This document shows, piece after piece, positions 43,490 through 57,969 of a DNA stretch of 64,000 nucleotides. The notes under the pieces were generated by a model that was given only the letters and a program-made list of their open reading frames with translations, did not search any database and had not been told where the DNA came from. Source of the DNA: Nakamurella flava (lineage in GTDB: Bacteria; Actinomycetota; Actinomycetes; Mycobacteriales; Nakamurellaceae); contig NZ_SZZH01000001.1 in the NCBI RefSeq assembly GCF_005298075.1, positions 806,001-870,000 on the forward strand. The letters run 5' to 3'. Within the stretch, counting starts at the first letter, position 1. Every line of letters begins with the position of its first letter. Both the position numbers and the translations under genes were made by a program.

Positions 43490-45781
43490 TCAGGCCCGGT
43501 GGAGCAGGGCGACGGGGTAGCGCTGCAGAACGGCACCGACCGGCAGGCCGGACTCCGCGGTGAACCGTGCTCCGGTCAGGGCGTCGAGCCATTCGCCGTC
43601 GGCAACGGCCACGGTGGTGTCGCCCCAGCCGCCGCGTTCGGCCAGGCCCACCGGCAGCCGGGTGGCCAGGGTGACGGCGCCGCCCCGGTCGGCGGCCACC
43701 AGATGCCCCGCGGCCTCACCGGTCACCGTCACCGGGGCATAGGAACCGAACAGCTCGGGTCGGTCCCGGCGCAGTCGCAGGGCCCGGCTCGTGACCAGCA
43801 GCTTCGCCGCGCCGGACTCGTCGATCTCGGGGACCCAGCCGGAATCCAGGCGACCCAGCAGCTCCCGACGACGGTCGTAGTCGACCTCGCGACGGTTGTC
43901 CGGGTCGACCAGCGAGAAGTCCCACAGTTCCGTGCCCTGGTAGACGTCCGGCACCCCCGGGCCGGTCACCTGCAGCAGCTTGAGCGCCAGCGAGTTCGAC
44001 CAGCCGGCGACCCGGATGCGGTCCACCATCGCGGCGACGAGCGCGGCCACCGCCTCGTCGTCGTACACGGCGTCGACCAGGGCGTGCATCCGCTCCTCGA
44101 ACTCCGGGTCTCCGTCGATCCAGCGGGTCGACACCCCGGCCTCCCGGGAGGCCTTCTCGGCGTAGGCGTGCAGGCGGTCACGCTCGATCGGCCAGGCGCC
44201 GACGGTGGCCTGCCACAGCAGGTTGGCCAGCGACCCGTCGGCCAGCGGGGCCAGCGAGCCGACCTCCCGGACGAAACCGCCCCATTCGTCGGCGATCTCG
44301 GACAGGACGCTGATCCGCGCCCGGGTGTCCTCGGAGCGCTTGGTGTCGTGGGTCGACAGCGCGGTCATGCTCCGGGGCAGGGTCCGGGCGCGCTCGGCCT
44401 GGCGACGGTGGAATTCGGCCGGGTCCAGCGCGAAGTCCGCCGGCTCCGCGCCGACCTCGGTGAGCGAGGTCAGTCGCGTCCACCGGTAGAACGCGCAGTC
44501 CTCCACGCCCTTGGCCATCACCATCCCGGACGTCTGCTGGAAGCGGACCGAGACCTCGGTGTCCGTCTCGCGCAGCCGATCGGCGACCTCCCGGATCGTG
44601 ACGGCGATCTCCGGCCGGTTGGTGACCGCCACCTCGACCGCCTCGTCCAGGTATTCGGCCCCGACCGGCAGATAGGTGCGGTAGACGCTCATCGAACTGA
44701 GCAGCTCGGCCACCGCGTCGTCGGCCCCGTCGATGTCCGGCAGCAGCCGGGCCAGGCGGAGCACCTCCGATCGGAGGATGCCGTCGGCCACCGCCCGCTT
44801 GGTGTACCGGGTCATCTCCGCCCAGTCGACCCGCAGACCACCGCGCAGCTGGGTGTCCAGCAGGTCCAGGCCGTCCTCCCCGGCCGGGTCGACCAGCACC
44901 CGATCCAGCACGGCGAGTGCGTCGTACCCGGTCGTGCCGGCGCACTGCCATGCGTCGGGCAGGCGCTCGTCACCCTCGAGGATCTTCTCGACGAGCACGT
45001 ACCGACCGCCGGACAGCTTCGCCAAGTCGTCCAGGTACTTGCCCGGGTCGGCCAGACCGTCCGGGTGGTCGATCCGCAGACCGTCGACCCACCCGGCGTC
45101 GATCCAGTGCTTGATCTCCGCGTGGGACTCCGCGAACACCTCCGGGTCCTCCACCCGCACGGCCGACAGGGTGCTGATCGCGAAGAACCGGCGGTAGTTC
45201 AGCTCGGTGTCGGCCCGCCGGTAATTGACCAGGCGGTAGTGCTGCCGGTCGTGGACCTGCCGGGCGGTCCCCGACCCGGTGCCCTCGGCGATCGGGAACC
45301 GATGGTCGTAGTACCGCAGCTCCGCGCCGTCGTCGGAGACGGCCAGCTCCGCCAGTTCTTCGGGACCGTCGCCCAGGATGGGGATGACCAGCTTGCCGTG
45401 GCCGGCCGCCCAGTCCACGTCGAACGCGGTGGCATACCGGGACTGTGGGCCGTGGCTCAGCAGGTCCCACCACCAGGTGGACAGGCGGGGCGTCGCCGTC
45501 CCGACGTGGTTGGGGACGATGTCGACGAGAACGCCCAGGCCGGCGTCGTGCGCGGCCCGCGCGGTGGCCTCCAGACCGTCGCGGCCACCGCGGGGTTCGT
45601 CGGTGACCGCGTGGTCGGTGACGTCGTAGCCGTGGGTCGATCCGGGCTCGGACTGCAGCAGCGGCGAGAGGTAGACCCAGTCGGCGCCGAGGTCCTGCAG
45701 GTAGGGGACCAGCGCCGCGGCCCGGTCCAGGGGCCAGTCGGCGGTGATCTGCAGCCGATAGGTCGAGCGGGGCGTTCTCAC
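43490..45781 (-). CDS. treY: Malto-oligosyltrehalose synthase
   Basis: TreY isomerises the reducing-end alpha-1,4 bond of a maltooligosaccharide into an alpha,alpha-1,1 bond. The 763-residue protein begins [42 protein letters not shown], the standard TreY N-terminus, and has [22 protein letters not shown] (catalytic Asp), [15 protein letters not shown] (Glu) and [16 protein letters not shown] (Asp). The C-terminal domain contains [28 protein letters not shown] 45781 follows GGAGAG. It lies between treX (upstream, separated by a hairpin) and treZ. Confidence 0.93.
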   Translation of the reverse strand: MRTPRSTYRLQITADWPLDRAAALVPYLQDLGADWVYLSPLLQSEPGSTHGYDVTDHAVTDEPRGGRDGLEATARAAHDAGLGVLVDIVPNHVGTATPRLSTWWWDLLSHGPQSRYATAFDVDWAAGHGKLVIPILGDGPEELAELAVSDDGAELRYYDHRFPIAEGTGSGTARQVHDRQHYRLVNYRRADTELNYRRFFAISTLSAVRVEDPEVFAESHAEIKHWIDAGWVDGLRIDHPDGLADPGKYLDDLAKLSGGRYVLVEKILEGDERLPDAWQCAGTTGYDALAVLDRVLVDPAGEDGLDLLDTQLRGGLRVDWAEMTRYTKRAVADGILRSEVLRLARLLPDIDGADDAVAELLSSMSVYRTYLPVGAEYLDEAVEVAVTNRPEIAVTIREVADRLRETDTEVSVRFQQTSGMVMAKGVEDCAFYRWTRLTSLTEVGAEPADFALDPAEFHRRQAERARTLPRSMTALSTHDTKRSEDTRARISVLSEIADEWGGFVREVGSLAPLADGSLANLLWQATVGAWPIERDRLHAYAEKASREAGVSTRWIDGDPEFEERMHALVDAVYDDEAVAALVAAMVDRIRVAGWSNSLALKLLQVTGPGVPDVYQGTELWDFSLVDPDNRREVDYDRRRELLGRLDSGWVPEIDESGAAKLLVTSRALRLRRDRPELFGSYAPVTVTGEAAGHLVAADRGGAVTLATRLPVGLAERGGWGDTTVAVADGEWLDALTGARFTAESGLPVGAVLQRYPVALLHRA

Positions 45782-45837
45782 GGAATCTCTCCAGGGGTGC
45801 GGGGGTGGCGCGAGCCCGGCGCCCGGCCGGTGACGCA

Positions 45838-45874
45838 CGGTCGGGCACGGGACTGGATGCCCCGTGCCCGACCG
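45838..45874 (-). terminator. Hairpin between treX and treY (terminator or processing site)
   Basis: CGGTCGGGCACGGG at 45838-45851 pairs perfectly with CCCGTGCCCGACCG at 45861-45874 (14 bp, 9-base loop), 4 bp beyond the treX stop on the minus strand. It lies 57 bp before treY. It may attenuate transcription so that treY-treZ are expressed less than treX, or protect the treX message end. Confidence 0.65.
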
Positions 45875-45878
45875 CTCA

Positions 45879-48302
<2,424 letters not shown>

Positions 48303-48608
48303 AGTCACTCCCTGTGCTGCCGTGCCATCCCGCTGCGGGCGGCTCCCGGACAGATACCCCAGAGGCTGGGGGACCATGCGGCGGGGAGTGCGTCCGGACC
48401 GGGCGCCGGTCCGACCGGCGGCCCAACCCTATCGGCCGTCGTCGGCCCCGCTCGTGACCGAGGCGAGTGCCAAGTCTCTCGCTTGGTGAGGCTGATAGTC
48501 GGGTAGAAGGGAACGATCCGGGCGCGGCCGACGGGGCGGTTCGGGTGCGTCCGGTCGGACCGGATGCGCTCGGACGGACTGTCGGTCCGCGCAACTACCC
48601 TCGATCGC
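48303..48608. other. 306-bp divergent intergenic region, treX/uvrC
   Basis: The uvrC side ends in a leaderless promoter (TACCCT at 48596-48601). On the treX side TAGGGT (minus strand, 48426-48431) could serve as a -10 box and would give a leader of about 118 nt; its -35 is poor. The sequence TTGGCACTC on the minus strand near 48465 resembles half of a CIRCE element, but no matching second half is seen. No other gene-like ORF is convincing. Confidence 0.35.
48596..48601 (+). promoter_or_regulatory. Putative -10 box (TACCCT) of leaderless uvrC
   Basis: TACCCT ends 7 nt before the ATG of uvrC at 48609. The preceding bases GCAACTACCCT repeat exactly in front of metH at the same distance. No Shine-Dalgarno is present. 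Confidence 0.55.
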
Positions 48609-50951
48609 ATGCCCGATCCCGCCACCTACCGCCCGGCCCCGGGGACCATCCCGGACTCGCCCGGGGTGTACCGCTTCCGGGATCCCGCCGGCACCGTCAT
48701 CTACGTCGGCAAGGCCAAGAGCCTGCGGTCGCGGCTGAACTCCTACTTCTCCGACCTGTCGGCGCTGCACCCGCGGACCCGGCGCATGGTCACCACCGCC
48801 GGGTCGGTCCAGTGGACGGTCGTCACCACCGAGGTCGAGGCCCTCCAGCTGGAATACAACTGGATCAAGGAGTTCGACCCTCGCTTCAACGTGCGCTACC
48901 GGGACGACAAGTCCTACCCCGAGCTCGCGGTCACGGTGGGCGAGGAGTACCCACGCCTGCAGGTCATGCGCGGGCCGCACCGCAAGGGCGTGCGGTACTT
49001 CGGGCCGTACGCCCACGCCTGGGCGATTCGGGAGACCCTCGACCTGCTGCTGCGCGTGTTCCCGGCCCGTACCTGCTCGGCCGGGGTCTTCAAGCGCTCG
49101 GGACAGATCGGCCGACCCTGCCTCCTGGGGTACATCGGCAAGTGCTCGGCTCCCTGCGTGGGCCGGGTCAGCGCCGACGAGCACCGCGACATCGTCGACT
49201 CGTTCTGTGACTTCATGGCCGGACGGGCCGATCCGCTGATCCGGCGCCTCGAGGGCCAGATGCAGGCCGCCGCCGAGGAACTGGACTTCGAGCGGGCCGC
49301 GCGGTTGCGCGACGACCTCGGCGCGGTGCGTCGCGCGGTCGAGAAGCAGGCCGTCGTCTTCGGCGACGGGACGGACGCCGACGTCATCGGCATCGCCGCC
49401 GACGATCTCCTCGCCTCGGTGCAGGTGTTCCACGTCCGGGGCGGACGGGTCCGCGGTCAGCGGGGCTGGATCGTCGACGCGACCGCCGACCTGCGTGGTG
49501 TCGGCACCCAGGGTTCACCGGTGGCCGCCAAAGATCTCGACACCGACGAGACTGCGGTGGCAGCAAGAGATCTCGCACTCGGCGCGCTGGTCGAGGATTT
49601 CCTGCTCCAGTTCTACGGGGGGCGGGCGGCCGACGACGGAGCCACCGCGATCCCCCGGGAGATCCTCGTCCCGGCGCTCCCGGCCGAGCCTGTGCCCACG
49701 GTGTCGGCCGACCCGGTCGACCGACCCCGCAACGAGCCGGAGGGCGACTCCGACGATCCGGCGGGCGACGGCGAAGAACCCACCGACGTGACCGCCTGGC
49801 TGTCGTCCCTGCGCGGCGGACGGGTTCGGCTCCGGGTGCCGCGACGGGGCGACAAGAAGGCTCTGGCCGACACCGTGACCCGTAACGCCGCCGAGGCGCT
49901 CGCGCTGCACCGGCTGAAGCGGGCCAGCGACCTGACGGCCCGGTCGGCCGCGCTCAGCGAACTCGCCGACACGCTGGAGATGGACCAGGCGCCACTGCGC
50001 ATCGAGTGCATCGACATCTCGCACGTCCAGGGCACCGATGTGGCCGCTTCGCTGGTCGTCTTCGAGGACGGTCTGCCCAAGCGCAGCGACTACCGCCGGT
50101 TCGCGATCCGCGATCGGCCCGGCGACGACGTCGCGTCCATCGCCGAAGTGGTCCGCCGCCGGTTCAGCCGGGGGCTGCGCATCGAGGCAGCCAGCACCGG
50201 GGACGCGACCGAGGTCGACGGGGCAGCGATGCAGACGTCGGAGCAGACCGACGCGGACCGCCCGCCCGGCATCAACCCCGAGACCGGGCGGCCCCGCCGG
50301 TTCGCCTACCCGCCCCAACTCCTGGTGGTGGACGGGGGCGCGCCCCAGGTGAACGCGGCGGCGACCGTTCTGGCCGACCTGGGCATCACCGACGTCACGG
50401 TCTGCGGGCTGGCCAAACGGCTGGAGGAGGTCTGGGTGCCGGACCGCGACGACCCGGTCATCTTCGCGCGGACCAGTGAGGCGCTCTACCTCCTGCAGCG
50501 GCTGCGCGACGAGGCGCACCGCTTCGCGATCACCTACCACCGGGCCAAGCGGTCCAAGTCGATGACGGTGTCGGCGCTCGACCAGGTCCCGGGTCTCGGA
50601 GAGGTGCGGCGCAAGGCCCTGATCCGGCACTTCGGGTCGGTCGCCGCCCTGCGCCGGGCCGACGTGGAGGAGGTGATGGCCGTGCCGGGGATCGGCCGCC
50701 GGACCGCCCAGACGATCATCGACGCGCTTGCCGGATCCACCACGGCCCCGGCGGCGTCGGGTCCGCCGGGCCGAGAACCCGCTTCGCCGTCCGGTGTGTC
50801 GTCGTCCGGGGCCCAGGCAGGTCTTCCGCGGCCGGATCCGACGGACGCCGACCGCCCGTCCGACCCACCGAGTGACGGGAGTGAAGCGGGTGACAGCATG
50901 GATTCCGCGGAAATCGTCACGGTGGCGGCCCGGATAGGAGAGGATTCCTGA
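48609..50951 (+). CDS. uvrC: Excinuclease ABC subunit C
   Basis: UvrC makes both incisions in nucleotide excision repair with UvrAB. The 780-residue protein has the GIY-YIG nuclease domain ([31 protein letters not shown], about 15-95), a cysteine-bearing iron-sulfur-like segment ([30 protein letters not shown]), the UVR helix [21 protein letters not shown], an RNase H-like endonuclease domain ([34 protein letters not shown]) and two helix-hairpin-helix motifs ([25 protein letters not shown]). It is about 130 residues longer than usual, through an acidic insert (about 355-400), a second insert near 530 and an 80-residue disordered C-terminal tail. ATG 48609 is set by the TACCCT box 7 nt upstream. 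Confidence 0.95.
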   Translation: MPDPATYRPAPGTIPDSPGVYRFRDPAGTVIYVGKAKSLRSRLNSYFSDLSALHPRTRRMVTTAGSVQWTVVTTEVEALQLEYNWIKEFDPRFNVRYRDDKSYPELAVTVGEEYPRLQVMRGPHRKGVRYFGPYAHAWAIRETLDLLLRVFPARTCSAGVFKRSGQIGRPCLLGYIGKCSAPCVGRVSADEHRDIVDSFCDFMAGRADPLIRRLEGQMQAAAEELDFERAARLRDDLGAVRRAVEKQAVVFGDGTDADVIGIAADDLLASVQVFHVRGGRVRGQRGWIVDATADLRGVGTQGSPVAAKDLDTDETAVAARDLALGALVEDFLLQFYGGRAADDGATAIPREILVPALPAEPVPTVSADPVDRPRNEPEGDSDDPAGDGEEPTDVTAWLSSLRGGRVRLRVPRRGDKKALADTVTRNAAEALALHRLKRASDLTARSAALSELADTLEMDQAPLRIECIDISHVQGTDVAASLVVFEDGLPKRSDYRRFAIRDRPGDDVASIAEVVRRRFSRGLRIEAASTGDATEVDGAAMQTSEQTDADRPPGINPETGRPRRFAYPPQLLVVDGGAPQVNAAATVLADLGITDVTVCGLAKRLEEVWVPDRDDPVIFARTSEALYLLQRLRDEAHRFAITYHRAKRSKSMTVSALDQVPGLGEVRRKALIRHFGSVAALRRADVEEVMAVPGIGRRTAQTIIDALAGSTTAPAASGPPGREPASPSGVSSSGAQAGLPRPDPTDADRPSDPPSDGSEAGDSMDSAEIVTVAARIGEDS

Positions 50952-51032
50952 CGGCACGGCGGGGGGCCGCGGGCCGATGACGGGCGGGGGTCGCATGGGA
51001 AAGTCGGCGGTGGAGCGAACAGGGGTGATCCG

Positions 51033-51968
51033 GTGACCGAGGAACAGCACGGGCAACCGTCATCGGACGCGCGGACGTCGCCTTCGGCGACGCCGACGGC
51101 CACCGGGGCCATCGAGGTCGCCATCGTGTCCGGGTTGTCCGGAGCCGGCCGGTCCACGGCGGCCAAGGTGCTCGAGGACATGGGCTGGTTCGTGGTGGAC
51201 AACCTGCCCCCGGAGCTGATCTCGCGGATGGTCGACCTGGGGTCCCGCACCAGCGGTGACGTCACCCGCATCGCGATCGTGCTGGACGTCCGCACCCGGG
51301 CGTTCACCGAGGACCTCGCGTCCGTCATCAAGGATCTCGACACCCGCGGCTACCGGCCCCGCGTGCTCTACCTGGAAGCCGACGACGCCATCCTGATCCG
51401 GCGCTTCGAGTCGAACCGCCGCTCCCACCCGCTGCAGGGCGGCGGCCGGTTGGCCGACGGCATCACCCGCGAACGCATGCTGCTGGAGCCGCTGCGGCAG
51501 GAGGCCGACGTGGTCGTCGACACCTCCAAGATCAGCGTCCACCAGCTCCGCAACCAGATCGAACGGGCCTTCGGTCAGGATGCGCCGGACCGGCACGCCT
51601 CCCTCACCGTTGTGTCCTTCGGCTTCAAGTACGGGCTGCCGCTGGACGCCGACATGGTCGTCGACATGCGGTTCCTGCCCAACCCGCACTGGATCCCCGA
51701 GCTTCGCGAGCACACCGGACGCGACCAGGACGTCAGCGACTACGTGCTGTCCCAGGACGGCATCTCCGAGTTCCTCGACCGCTATGTCGAGCTGCTCGGC
51801 CTGGTCAACGGCGGCTACCGCCGGGAGGGCAAGCGCTACCTCACGCTCGCGGTCGGCTGCACCGGCGGCAAGCACCGCAGTGTCGCCGTCGCCGAGGAGT
51901 TCGCCCGGCGGCTGGCCGACGAGTCGCTCGCCGTCACGGTGGTGCACCGGGACCTGGGGCGGGAGTGA
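51033..51968 (+). CDS. rapZ: RNase adapter RapZ / nucleotide-binding protein YvcJ
   Basis: This 311-residue P-loop protein has Walker A GLSGAGRSTA (34-43, arginine in the usual lysine place, as in many actinobacterial members), FVVDNLPPELI, VLYLEADDAILIRRFESNRRSHPL and the C-terminal VAVGCTGGKHRSVA-like GCTGGKHRSVAVAEEFA. In E. coli RapZ guides RNase E to GlmZ; in Gram-positive bacteria YvcJ hydrolyses GTP and its role is less clear. GTG 51033 follows AGGGGTG. It overlaps yvcK by 4 bp and is followed by whiA. This rapZ-yvcK-whiA order is conserved across Gram-positive bacteria. Confidence 0.93.
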   Translation: MTEEQHGQPSSDARTSPSATPTATGAIEVAIVSGLSGAGRSTAAKVLEDMGWFVVDNLPPELISRMVDLGSRTSGDVTRIAIVLDVRTRAFTEDLASVIKDLDTRGYRPRVLYLEADDAILIRRFESNRRSHPLQGGGRLADGITRERMLLEPLRQEADVVVDTSKISVHQLRNQIERAFGQDAPDRHASLTVVSFGFKYGLPLDADMVVDMRFLPNPHWIPELREHTGRDQDVSDYVLSQDGISEFLDRYVELLGLVNGGYRREGKRYLTLAVGCTGGKHRSVAVAEEFARRLADESLAVTVVHRDLGRE

Positions 51969-53011
51969 CGGCCACCGTGACCCGTCCCGCCGGCCCCGCG
52001 CTCGTCTCCGGAACCGCACCGTCCGGTGGCGACGGCGACGTCGACGGCCCGCTGCGGGTGGTCACCCTGGGCGGGGGCCACGGCCTGCACGCCATGCTCA
52101 CCGCCCTGCAGCGGCTGCTGCCCGACCGGCGGCTCGACATCACGGCCGTGGTGACCGTGGCCGACGACGGCGGGTCCTCCGGGCGCCTGCGTCGCGAGGT
52201 CGACGGCATCCTGCCCCCCGGTGACCTGCGGATGGCGCTGTCCGCGCTGAGCGCCCCCGACGACCGGGGGCGACTGTGGTCACGGACCTTCCAGCACCGG
52301 TTCACCGGTCAGGGCGCTCTCGCCGGCCACCCGGTCGGCAACGTCGTCCTCATCGGCCTGACGGAGGTGCTCGACGACCCGGTCGCCGCGCTCGACGCCG
52401 CCGGAGCGCTGCTCGGAGCGCGGGGCCGGGTGCTGCCGATGGCCTGTCAGCCGCTCGACATCGTCGCCGAGGTGGTGGGCGTCGACGACGACCCGGCGGC
52501 CGTCCGGACCATCCGCGGCCAGGTCGCGGTGGCCACCACGGTGGGTCAGGTGCAGTCGGTCTCCCTGGATCCGGCGGACGCGACGGCCTGCCCGCAGGCG
52601 CTGGAGGCCATCGCCGCGGCGGACGTCATCACCTTCGGGCCGGGCTCCTGGTTCACCAGCGTGCTGCCCCACGTGCTGCTGCCCGACATGCGGGCCGCCC
52701 TGGCCGCCAGTCCCGCCCACCGGCTGGTGGTGCTCAACCTCGCGGCCCAGATGGGGGAGACCGAAGGGTTCTCCCCCGAGCAGCACCTCGAGGTGCTCGC
52801 GGCGCACGCCCCCGACGTGCAGGTGGACTCCGTCCTCGCCGACCGGTCCGCGGTCGCCCTTCCCGGGCGGTTGCGGACGGCGGCCGAGCGCATGGGCAGC
52901 CGGCTGGACCTGCGGGACATCGCCGTCCCGGGAACCGCCCGCCACGACCCCGACCGGCTCGCCGCCGCGCTGGCCGACGTGTTCGCCCGGCTGCCCGGGC
53001 CCGCCCGGTGA
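51965..53011 (+). CDS. yvcK: Gluconeogenesis factor YvcK/CofD-like
   Basis: This 348-residue protein has the CofD/YvcK nucleotide-binding fold: LRVVTLGGGHGLHAMLTALQ (first glycine loop), VVTVADDGGSSGRLRRE, PPGDLRMALSAL, GHPVGNVVLIGL and ITFGPGSWFTSVLPHVLLP. YvcK proteins bind UDP-sugars and are needed for normal growth on gluconeogenic substrates and cell-wall homeostasis. The GTG start lies within the rapZ stop (GTGA). A 103-bp gap separates it from whiA. It is not CofD itself, because the flanking genes are the Gram-positive yvcK set. Confidence 0.93.
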   Translation: MTATVTRPAGPALVSGTAPSGGDGDVDGPLRVVTLGGGHGLHAMLTALQRLLPDRRLDITAVVTVADDGGSSGRLRREVDGILPPGDLRMALSALSAPDDRGRLWSRTFQHRFTGQGALAGHPVGNVVLIGLTEVLDDPVAALDAAGALLGARGRVLPMACQPLDIVAEVVGVDDDPAAVRTIRGQVAVATTVGQVQSVSLDPADATACPQALEAIAAADVITFGPGSWFTSVLPHVLLPDMRAALAASPAHRLVVLNLAAQMGETEGFSPEQHLEVLAAHAPDVQVDSVLADRSAVALPGRLRTAAERMGSRLDLRDIAVPGTARHDPDRLAAALADVFARLPGPAR

Positions 53012-53114
53012 GCGGGCCACCGGCCCGGCGACCGTCCGCCGGCCGCGATCCCCACCCCTTCCCCGTTCCGTTCGGCGCCGGTGACCCGGCGCGACCCGCT
53101 CGAAAGGCCCACAC

Positions 53115-54095
53115 ATGGCGATGACCGCCGCCGTCAAGGACGAACTGAGCCGGGTGGCGGTCAGCAAGATCCCGGCTCGCAAGGCCGAGGTGTCCGCGCT
53201 GCTCCGCTTCGCCGGTGGGCTGCATCTGGTCGCCGGCCGCATCGTGGTCGAGGCCGAACTCGACACCGGTGCCGTCGCCCGGCGACTCCGCCGCGAGATC
53301 GGCGAGCTCTACGGGCACACGGCGGACATCCAGCTGCTGAGCCCCTCCGGTCTGCGCAAGAGCACCCGGTACATCGTGCGCGTCGTGGCCGGCGGGGACT
53401 CGCTGGCCCGGCAGACCGGACTGCTGGACGGCCGGGGCCGCCCCGTCCGCGGCCTGCCGCCCCAGGTCATCGCCGGATCGGTCGCCGACGCCGAAGCCGC
53501 TTGGCGGGGCGCCTTTCTCGCCCACGGCTCGCTCACCGAACCAGGCCGCAGCGCCTCGCTGGAGATCACGTGCCCCAGCCCGGAGGCCGCGCTGGCACTG
53601 GTCGGATCGGCCCGCCGGATGGGCGTGAGCGCCAAGGCCCGGGAGGTGCGGGGCGCCGATCGGGTGCTGGTGCGGGACGGCGACGCGATCGCCGCACTGC
53701 TGACCCGGCTGGGCGCGCATTCGTCGATGCTCGACTGGGAGGAGCGGCGGATGCGGCGGGAGGTGCGGGCCACCGCGAACCGGCTCGCCAACTTCGACGA
53801 CGCCAACCTGCGCCGGTCCGCCCGGGCCGCCGTCGCCGCGGCCGCCCGGGTGGAGCGGGCGCTGGCCATCCTGGGCGAGGAGGCCCCCGACCATCTGAGC
53901 CAGGCCGGTCGGCTGCGCATCGCCCACGGTCAGGCATCGCTGGAGGAGCTGGGTCAGCTGGCCGACCCGCCGATGACCAAGGACGCGGTGGCCGGACGCA
54001 TCCGGCGTCTGTTGACCATGGCGGACAAGCGGGCGGCCGATCTGGGGATCCCGGACACCGAGTCGGCGGTGACGGCCGACATGCTCGACGCCTGA
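53115..54095 (+). CDS. whiA: DNA-binding protein WhiA
   Basis: This 326-residue protein starts [16 protein letters not shown], the usual WhiA opening, with a LAGLIDADG-like N-terminal domain ([51 protein letters not shown]) and a C-terminal helix-turn-helix region ([31 protein letters not shown]). WhiA is a sporulation/division regulator in Streptomyces, working with WhiB, and is retained in non-sporulating actinobacteria. ATG 53115 follows GAAAGG. Confidence 0.95.
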   Translation: MAMTAAVKDELSRVAVSKIPARKAEVSALLRFAGGLHLVAGRIVVEAELDTGAVARRLRREIGELYGHTADIQLLSPSGLRKSTRYIVRVVAGGDSLARQTGLLDGRGRPVRGLPPQVIAGSVADAEAAWRGAFLAHGSLTEPGRSASLEITCPSPEAALALVGSARRMGVSAKAREVRGADRVLVRDGDAIAALLTRLGAHSSMLDWEERRMRREVRATANRLANFDDANLRRSARAAVAAAARVERALAILGEEAPDHLSQAGRLRIAHGQASLEELGQLADPPMTKDAVAGRIRRLLTMADKRAADLGIPDTESAVTADMLDA

Positions 54096-54140
54096 GGTGC
54101 GGTTCGATCCGTAGTCCAGTACTGTGACCCGGGTCGCTGA

Positions 54141-55331
<1,191 letters not shown>

Positions 55332-55333
55332 GT

Positions 55334-55430
55334 ACCTGATCGCGGGTGGCACCGGCTGCCGGGCGCTTCGTTCCGACCTCAATCGGACCGGAGCCCGGTG
55401 CCGGGGCCACCCGTGTCCCATGTCTCCGGT
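55334..55430 (+). other. Structured spacer between gap and pgk
   Basis: GGGTGGCACCGG near 55347 can pair with CCGGTGCC-GGGG-CCACCC near 55397-55413, leaving a CCGGGG bulge. The spacer of 163 bp is long for an operon and may hold an attenuator or mRNA-processing structure. Folding was judged by eye. Confidence 0.3.
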
Positions 55431-55494
55431 CGACCGCGCCGACCGGCGCCGGTCGCGCCCACCCCGCTGAGCGAACTTCCCGCTAGGAGCTGCT

Positions 55495-56691
55495 GTGCAC
55501 ACTCTCGACGACCTGCTCGCGGCCGGAGTGGCCGGCCGTACCGTGCTGGTCCGGGCCGACCTCAACGTGCCCCTCGACGGCTCGGTCATCACCGACGACG
55601 GGCGCATCCGCGCGTCGCTGCCCACCCTGCAGGCGCTGCGCCAGGCCGGTGCCCGCGTCGTCGTCACCGCCCACCTCGGTCGCCCGAAGGGCGCCCCGGA
55701 GGCCAAGTACTCGCTCGCCCCGGCGGCCGAGCGGCTCGCTGAGCTGCTCGAAATCGACGTCCCGCTCGCCGACGACCTGGTGGGCCCGTCCGCCCGGTCC
55801 ACCGTGGCCGCGCTGCAGGACGGCGACATCGCGCTGCTGGAGAACGTCCGCTTCGACGCCCGCGAGACCAGCAAGGACGCGGCCGAGCGTGCCGCCCTGG
55901 CCGATGACCTCGTCGCCGTGGTCGGGGCGGATGCCGCGTTCGTCTCGGACGGGTTCGGCGTGGTCCACCGCAAGCAGGCCTCGGTCTACGAGATCGCGCA
56001 GAAGCTCCCGCACTTCGCCGGCTACCTGGTCTCCAACGAGACCGCCGTCCTGAAGAAGCTGACCGTCGACCCCGAGCGGCCCTACGTGGTGATCCTCGGC
56101 GGGTCCAAGGTCTCCGACAAGCTCGGTGTCATCACCTCGCTGCTGCCGCAGGTCGACCAGCTGCTCATCGGCGGCGGCATGGCCTACACCTTTCTGGCCG
56201 CCCAGGGCCACGACGTGGGGCAGTCGCTGCTGCAGGAAGACCAAATCCCGACCTGCCGCGATCTGCTGGCCGAACATGGCGACAAGATCGTGCTGCCCAG
56301 CGATTTCGTGGTGGCCGACAAGTTCGCCGCCGACGCGGAGACCAAGATCGTGTCCGCCGACGCCATTCCGTCCGAGTGGATGGGCCTGGACGTCGGACCG
56401 GACACCGCGGCCCGGTTCGCCGAGATCGCCGCGGGAGCGGCCACCGTGTTCTGGAACGGTCCGGTGGGCGTCTTCGAGATGACGGCGTTCGCCAACGGAA
56501 CCCGTACGGTCGCCGAAGGCATCGCGGGTGCGTCCTCGTTCTCCGTGGTCGGTGGCGGTGATTCCGCCGCGGCCGTCCGGACGCTGGGCGTCGACGAAGC
56601 CGGTTTCACCCACATCTCGACCGGTGGAGGTGCCTCCCTCGAATACCTCGAGGGCAAGGAGCTCCCCGGCCTGGCCGTCCTGGAGGACTGA
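55495..56691 (+). CDS. pgk: Phosphoglycerate kinase
   Basis: This 398-residue enzyme makes ATP from 1,3-bisphosphoglycerate. The N-domain has [29 protein letters not shown] and AHLGRPKG; the C-domain has [24 protein letters not shown] and the nucleotide loop [27 protein letters not shown] and [17 protein letters not shown] 55495 follows TAGGAG. The stop is 6 bp before tpiA. Confidence 0.96.
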   Translation: MHTLDDLLAAGVAGRTVLVRADLNVPLDGSVITDDGRIRASLPTLQALRQAGARVVVTAHLGRPKGAPEAKYSLAPAAERLAELLEIDVPLADDLVGPSARSTVAALQDGDIALLENVRFDARETSKDAAERAALADDLVAVVGADAAFVSDGFGVVHRKQASVYEIAQKLPHFAGYLVSNETAVLKKLTVDPERPYVVILGGSKVSDKLGVITSLLPQVDQLLIGGGMAYTFLAAQGHDVGQSLLQEDQIPTCRDLLAEHGDKIVLPSDFVVADKFAADAETKIVSADAIPSEWMGLDVGPDTAARFAEIAAGAATVFWNGPVGVFEMTAFANGTRTVAEGIAGASSFSVVGGGDSAAAVRTLGVDEAGFTHISTGGGASLEYLEGKELPGLAVLED

Positions 56692-56697
56692 CCGATC

Positions 56698-57480
56698 ATG
56701 TCGCGTACGCCGCTCATCGCCGGCAACTGGAAGATGAACCTGAACCATCTGGAGGGCATCGCGCTCGTCCAGAAGATCGCGTTCACCCTGCCGGAGAAGT
56801 ACTACTCCCACGTCGAGGTGGCGGTCTTCCCACCGTTCACCGCGCTGCGTTCGGTGCAGACCCTCATTGAGGGCGACAAGTTGGCCGTCAAGCACGGCGC
56901 CCAGGACCTGTCGCCCGAGGCGTCCGGTGCCTACACCGGTGACATCGCGGGCTCCATGCTGGCCAAGCTCGGCTGCACCTACGTGCTGGTCGGCCACTCC
57001 GAGCGGCGCGAGTACCACGGCGAGACCGACGAGCTGCTGTCCCGCAAGGTGGCGGCGGCGTTCGCCAACGGCATCATCCCGATGCTCTGCGTCGGCGAGG
57101 GCCTGGAGGTCCGCGAGGCCGGCAATCAGGTCCAGCACACCGTCGACCAGGTGCTGGCGGGCATGTCCACCGTCACCCCGGAGCAGGCCGAGACCATCGT
57201 GCTGGCCTACGAGCCGGTGTGGGCCATCGGTACCGGACGGGTCGCCACCCCGGCCGACGCCCAGGAGGTCTGCGGGGCGATCCGCGCCGCGCTGGCCGGC
57301 AAGTACGGCCAGGAGACGGCCGACAAGATCCGCATCCTCTACGGCGGCTCGGTGAAGTCGGGCAACGTCGCGGAGATCTGCGGCCAGCCGGACGTCGACG
57401 GTGCGCTGGTCGGTGGCGCGTCCCTGGACGGCACCGAATTCGCGACCCTGGCTGCCAACGCGGTCGGCGTCCTGCCGTAA
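56698..57480 (+). CDS. tpiA: Triosephosphate isomerase
   Basis: This 260-residue barrel interconverts dihydroxyacetone phosphate and glyceraldehyde 3-phosphate. Active-site pieces are [10 protein letters not shown] (Lys), [12 protein letters not shown] (His), [17 protein letters not shown] (Glu and the mobile loop) and [18 protein letters not shown] (phosphate site). It lies 6 bp after pgk. The last 20 bases, including the stop, are duplicated 53 bp further on. Confidence 0.96.
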   Translation: MSRTPLIAGNWKMNLNHLEGIALVQKIAFTLPEKYYSHVEVAVFPPFTALRSVQTLIEGDKLAVKHGAQDLSPEASGAYTGDIAGSMLAKLGCTYVLVGHSERREYHGETDELLSRKVAAAFANGIIPMLCVGEGLEVREAGNQVQHTVDQVLAGMSTVTPEQAETIVLAYEPVWAIGTGRVATPADAQEVCGAIRAALAGKYGQETADKIRILYGGSVKSGNVAEICGQPDVDGALVGGASLDGTEFATLAANAVGVLP

Positions 57481-57565
57481 CGACGCCGTTCGTGAGCCGG
57501 GCTGGCTCGATCACGGTCGGCGTCCTGCCGTAACCACGCCGTTCGTGGGCCCGTCGGCCCGGTCA
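57461..57565 (+). repeat. Tandem duplication of the tpiA 3' end, each copy with a hairpin
   Basis: Unit 1 (57461-57513) and unit 2 (57514-57565) share the first 20 bases exactly (CGGTCGGCGTCCTGCCGTAA, the tpiA end and stop), then nearly all of the next 16. Each unit then forms a similar hairpin: GAGCC/GGCTC in copy 1 and GGGCC/GGCCC in copy 2, inside a CGTG/CACG outer stem with a short bulge. The stem sequence changed on both sides, so pairing was kept. It may be a doubled terminator downstream of tpiA. Confidence 0.75.
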
Positions 57566-57659
57566 CGTCAGGGGCGCACCGCCGCTGCTGACCGGGTCCG
57601 GCGGAGCCTACGGGGTAGACTCGCCGGGCCCGACGGACCGCCGAACATCCAAGGTTGAC

Positions 57660-57896
57660 ATGACTCTCGTTCTCCAGATCCTGCTGCTGATCACCAGCCT
57701 GGCCCTGATGGCGTTGATCCTGCTGCACCGGGGCAAGGGTGGCGGTCTGTCGTCGCTGTTCGGCGGAACGATGCAGTCGTCCTTGTCCGGCTCGTCGGTC
57801 GTGGAGAAGAATCTCGATCGGCTCACCCTGTTCGTCGCGGCGATCTGGGTCATCTCCATCGTTGGTGTCGGTCTGCTCATCAAGGTCGGCGCCTGA
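57660..57896 (+). CDS. secG: Preprotein translocase subunit SecG
   Basis: This 78-residue protein has two hydrophobic helices (LQILLLITSLALMALILL and TLFVAAIWVISIVGVGLLI) joined by LHRGKGGGLSSLFGG, the SecG signature. SecG assists protein translocation through SecYE. ATG 57660 follows ACATCCAAGG. It is separated from tpiA by 179 bp holding the tandem repeat and a TAGACT (57616-57621) that could be its own -10 box. Confidence 0.92.
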   Translation: MTLVLQILLLITSLALMALILLHRGKGGGLSSLFGGTMQSSLSGSSVVEKNLDRLTLFVAAIWVISIVGVGLLIKVGA

Positions 57897-57969
57897 TCGA
57901 ACGGGAGCGGCGGCCGTCCACCGCCGGCTCCCGGTGCACGTATCCACCCCAGTGACGAGGTAGGTCAGC

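Noticed and set aside
48420-48500. CIRCE heat-shock operator near treX
   Set aside because: Only one half-site (TTGGCACTC) is visible; the required inverted second half at 9-bp spacing is absent.
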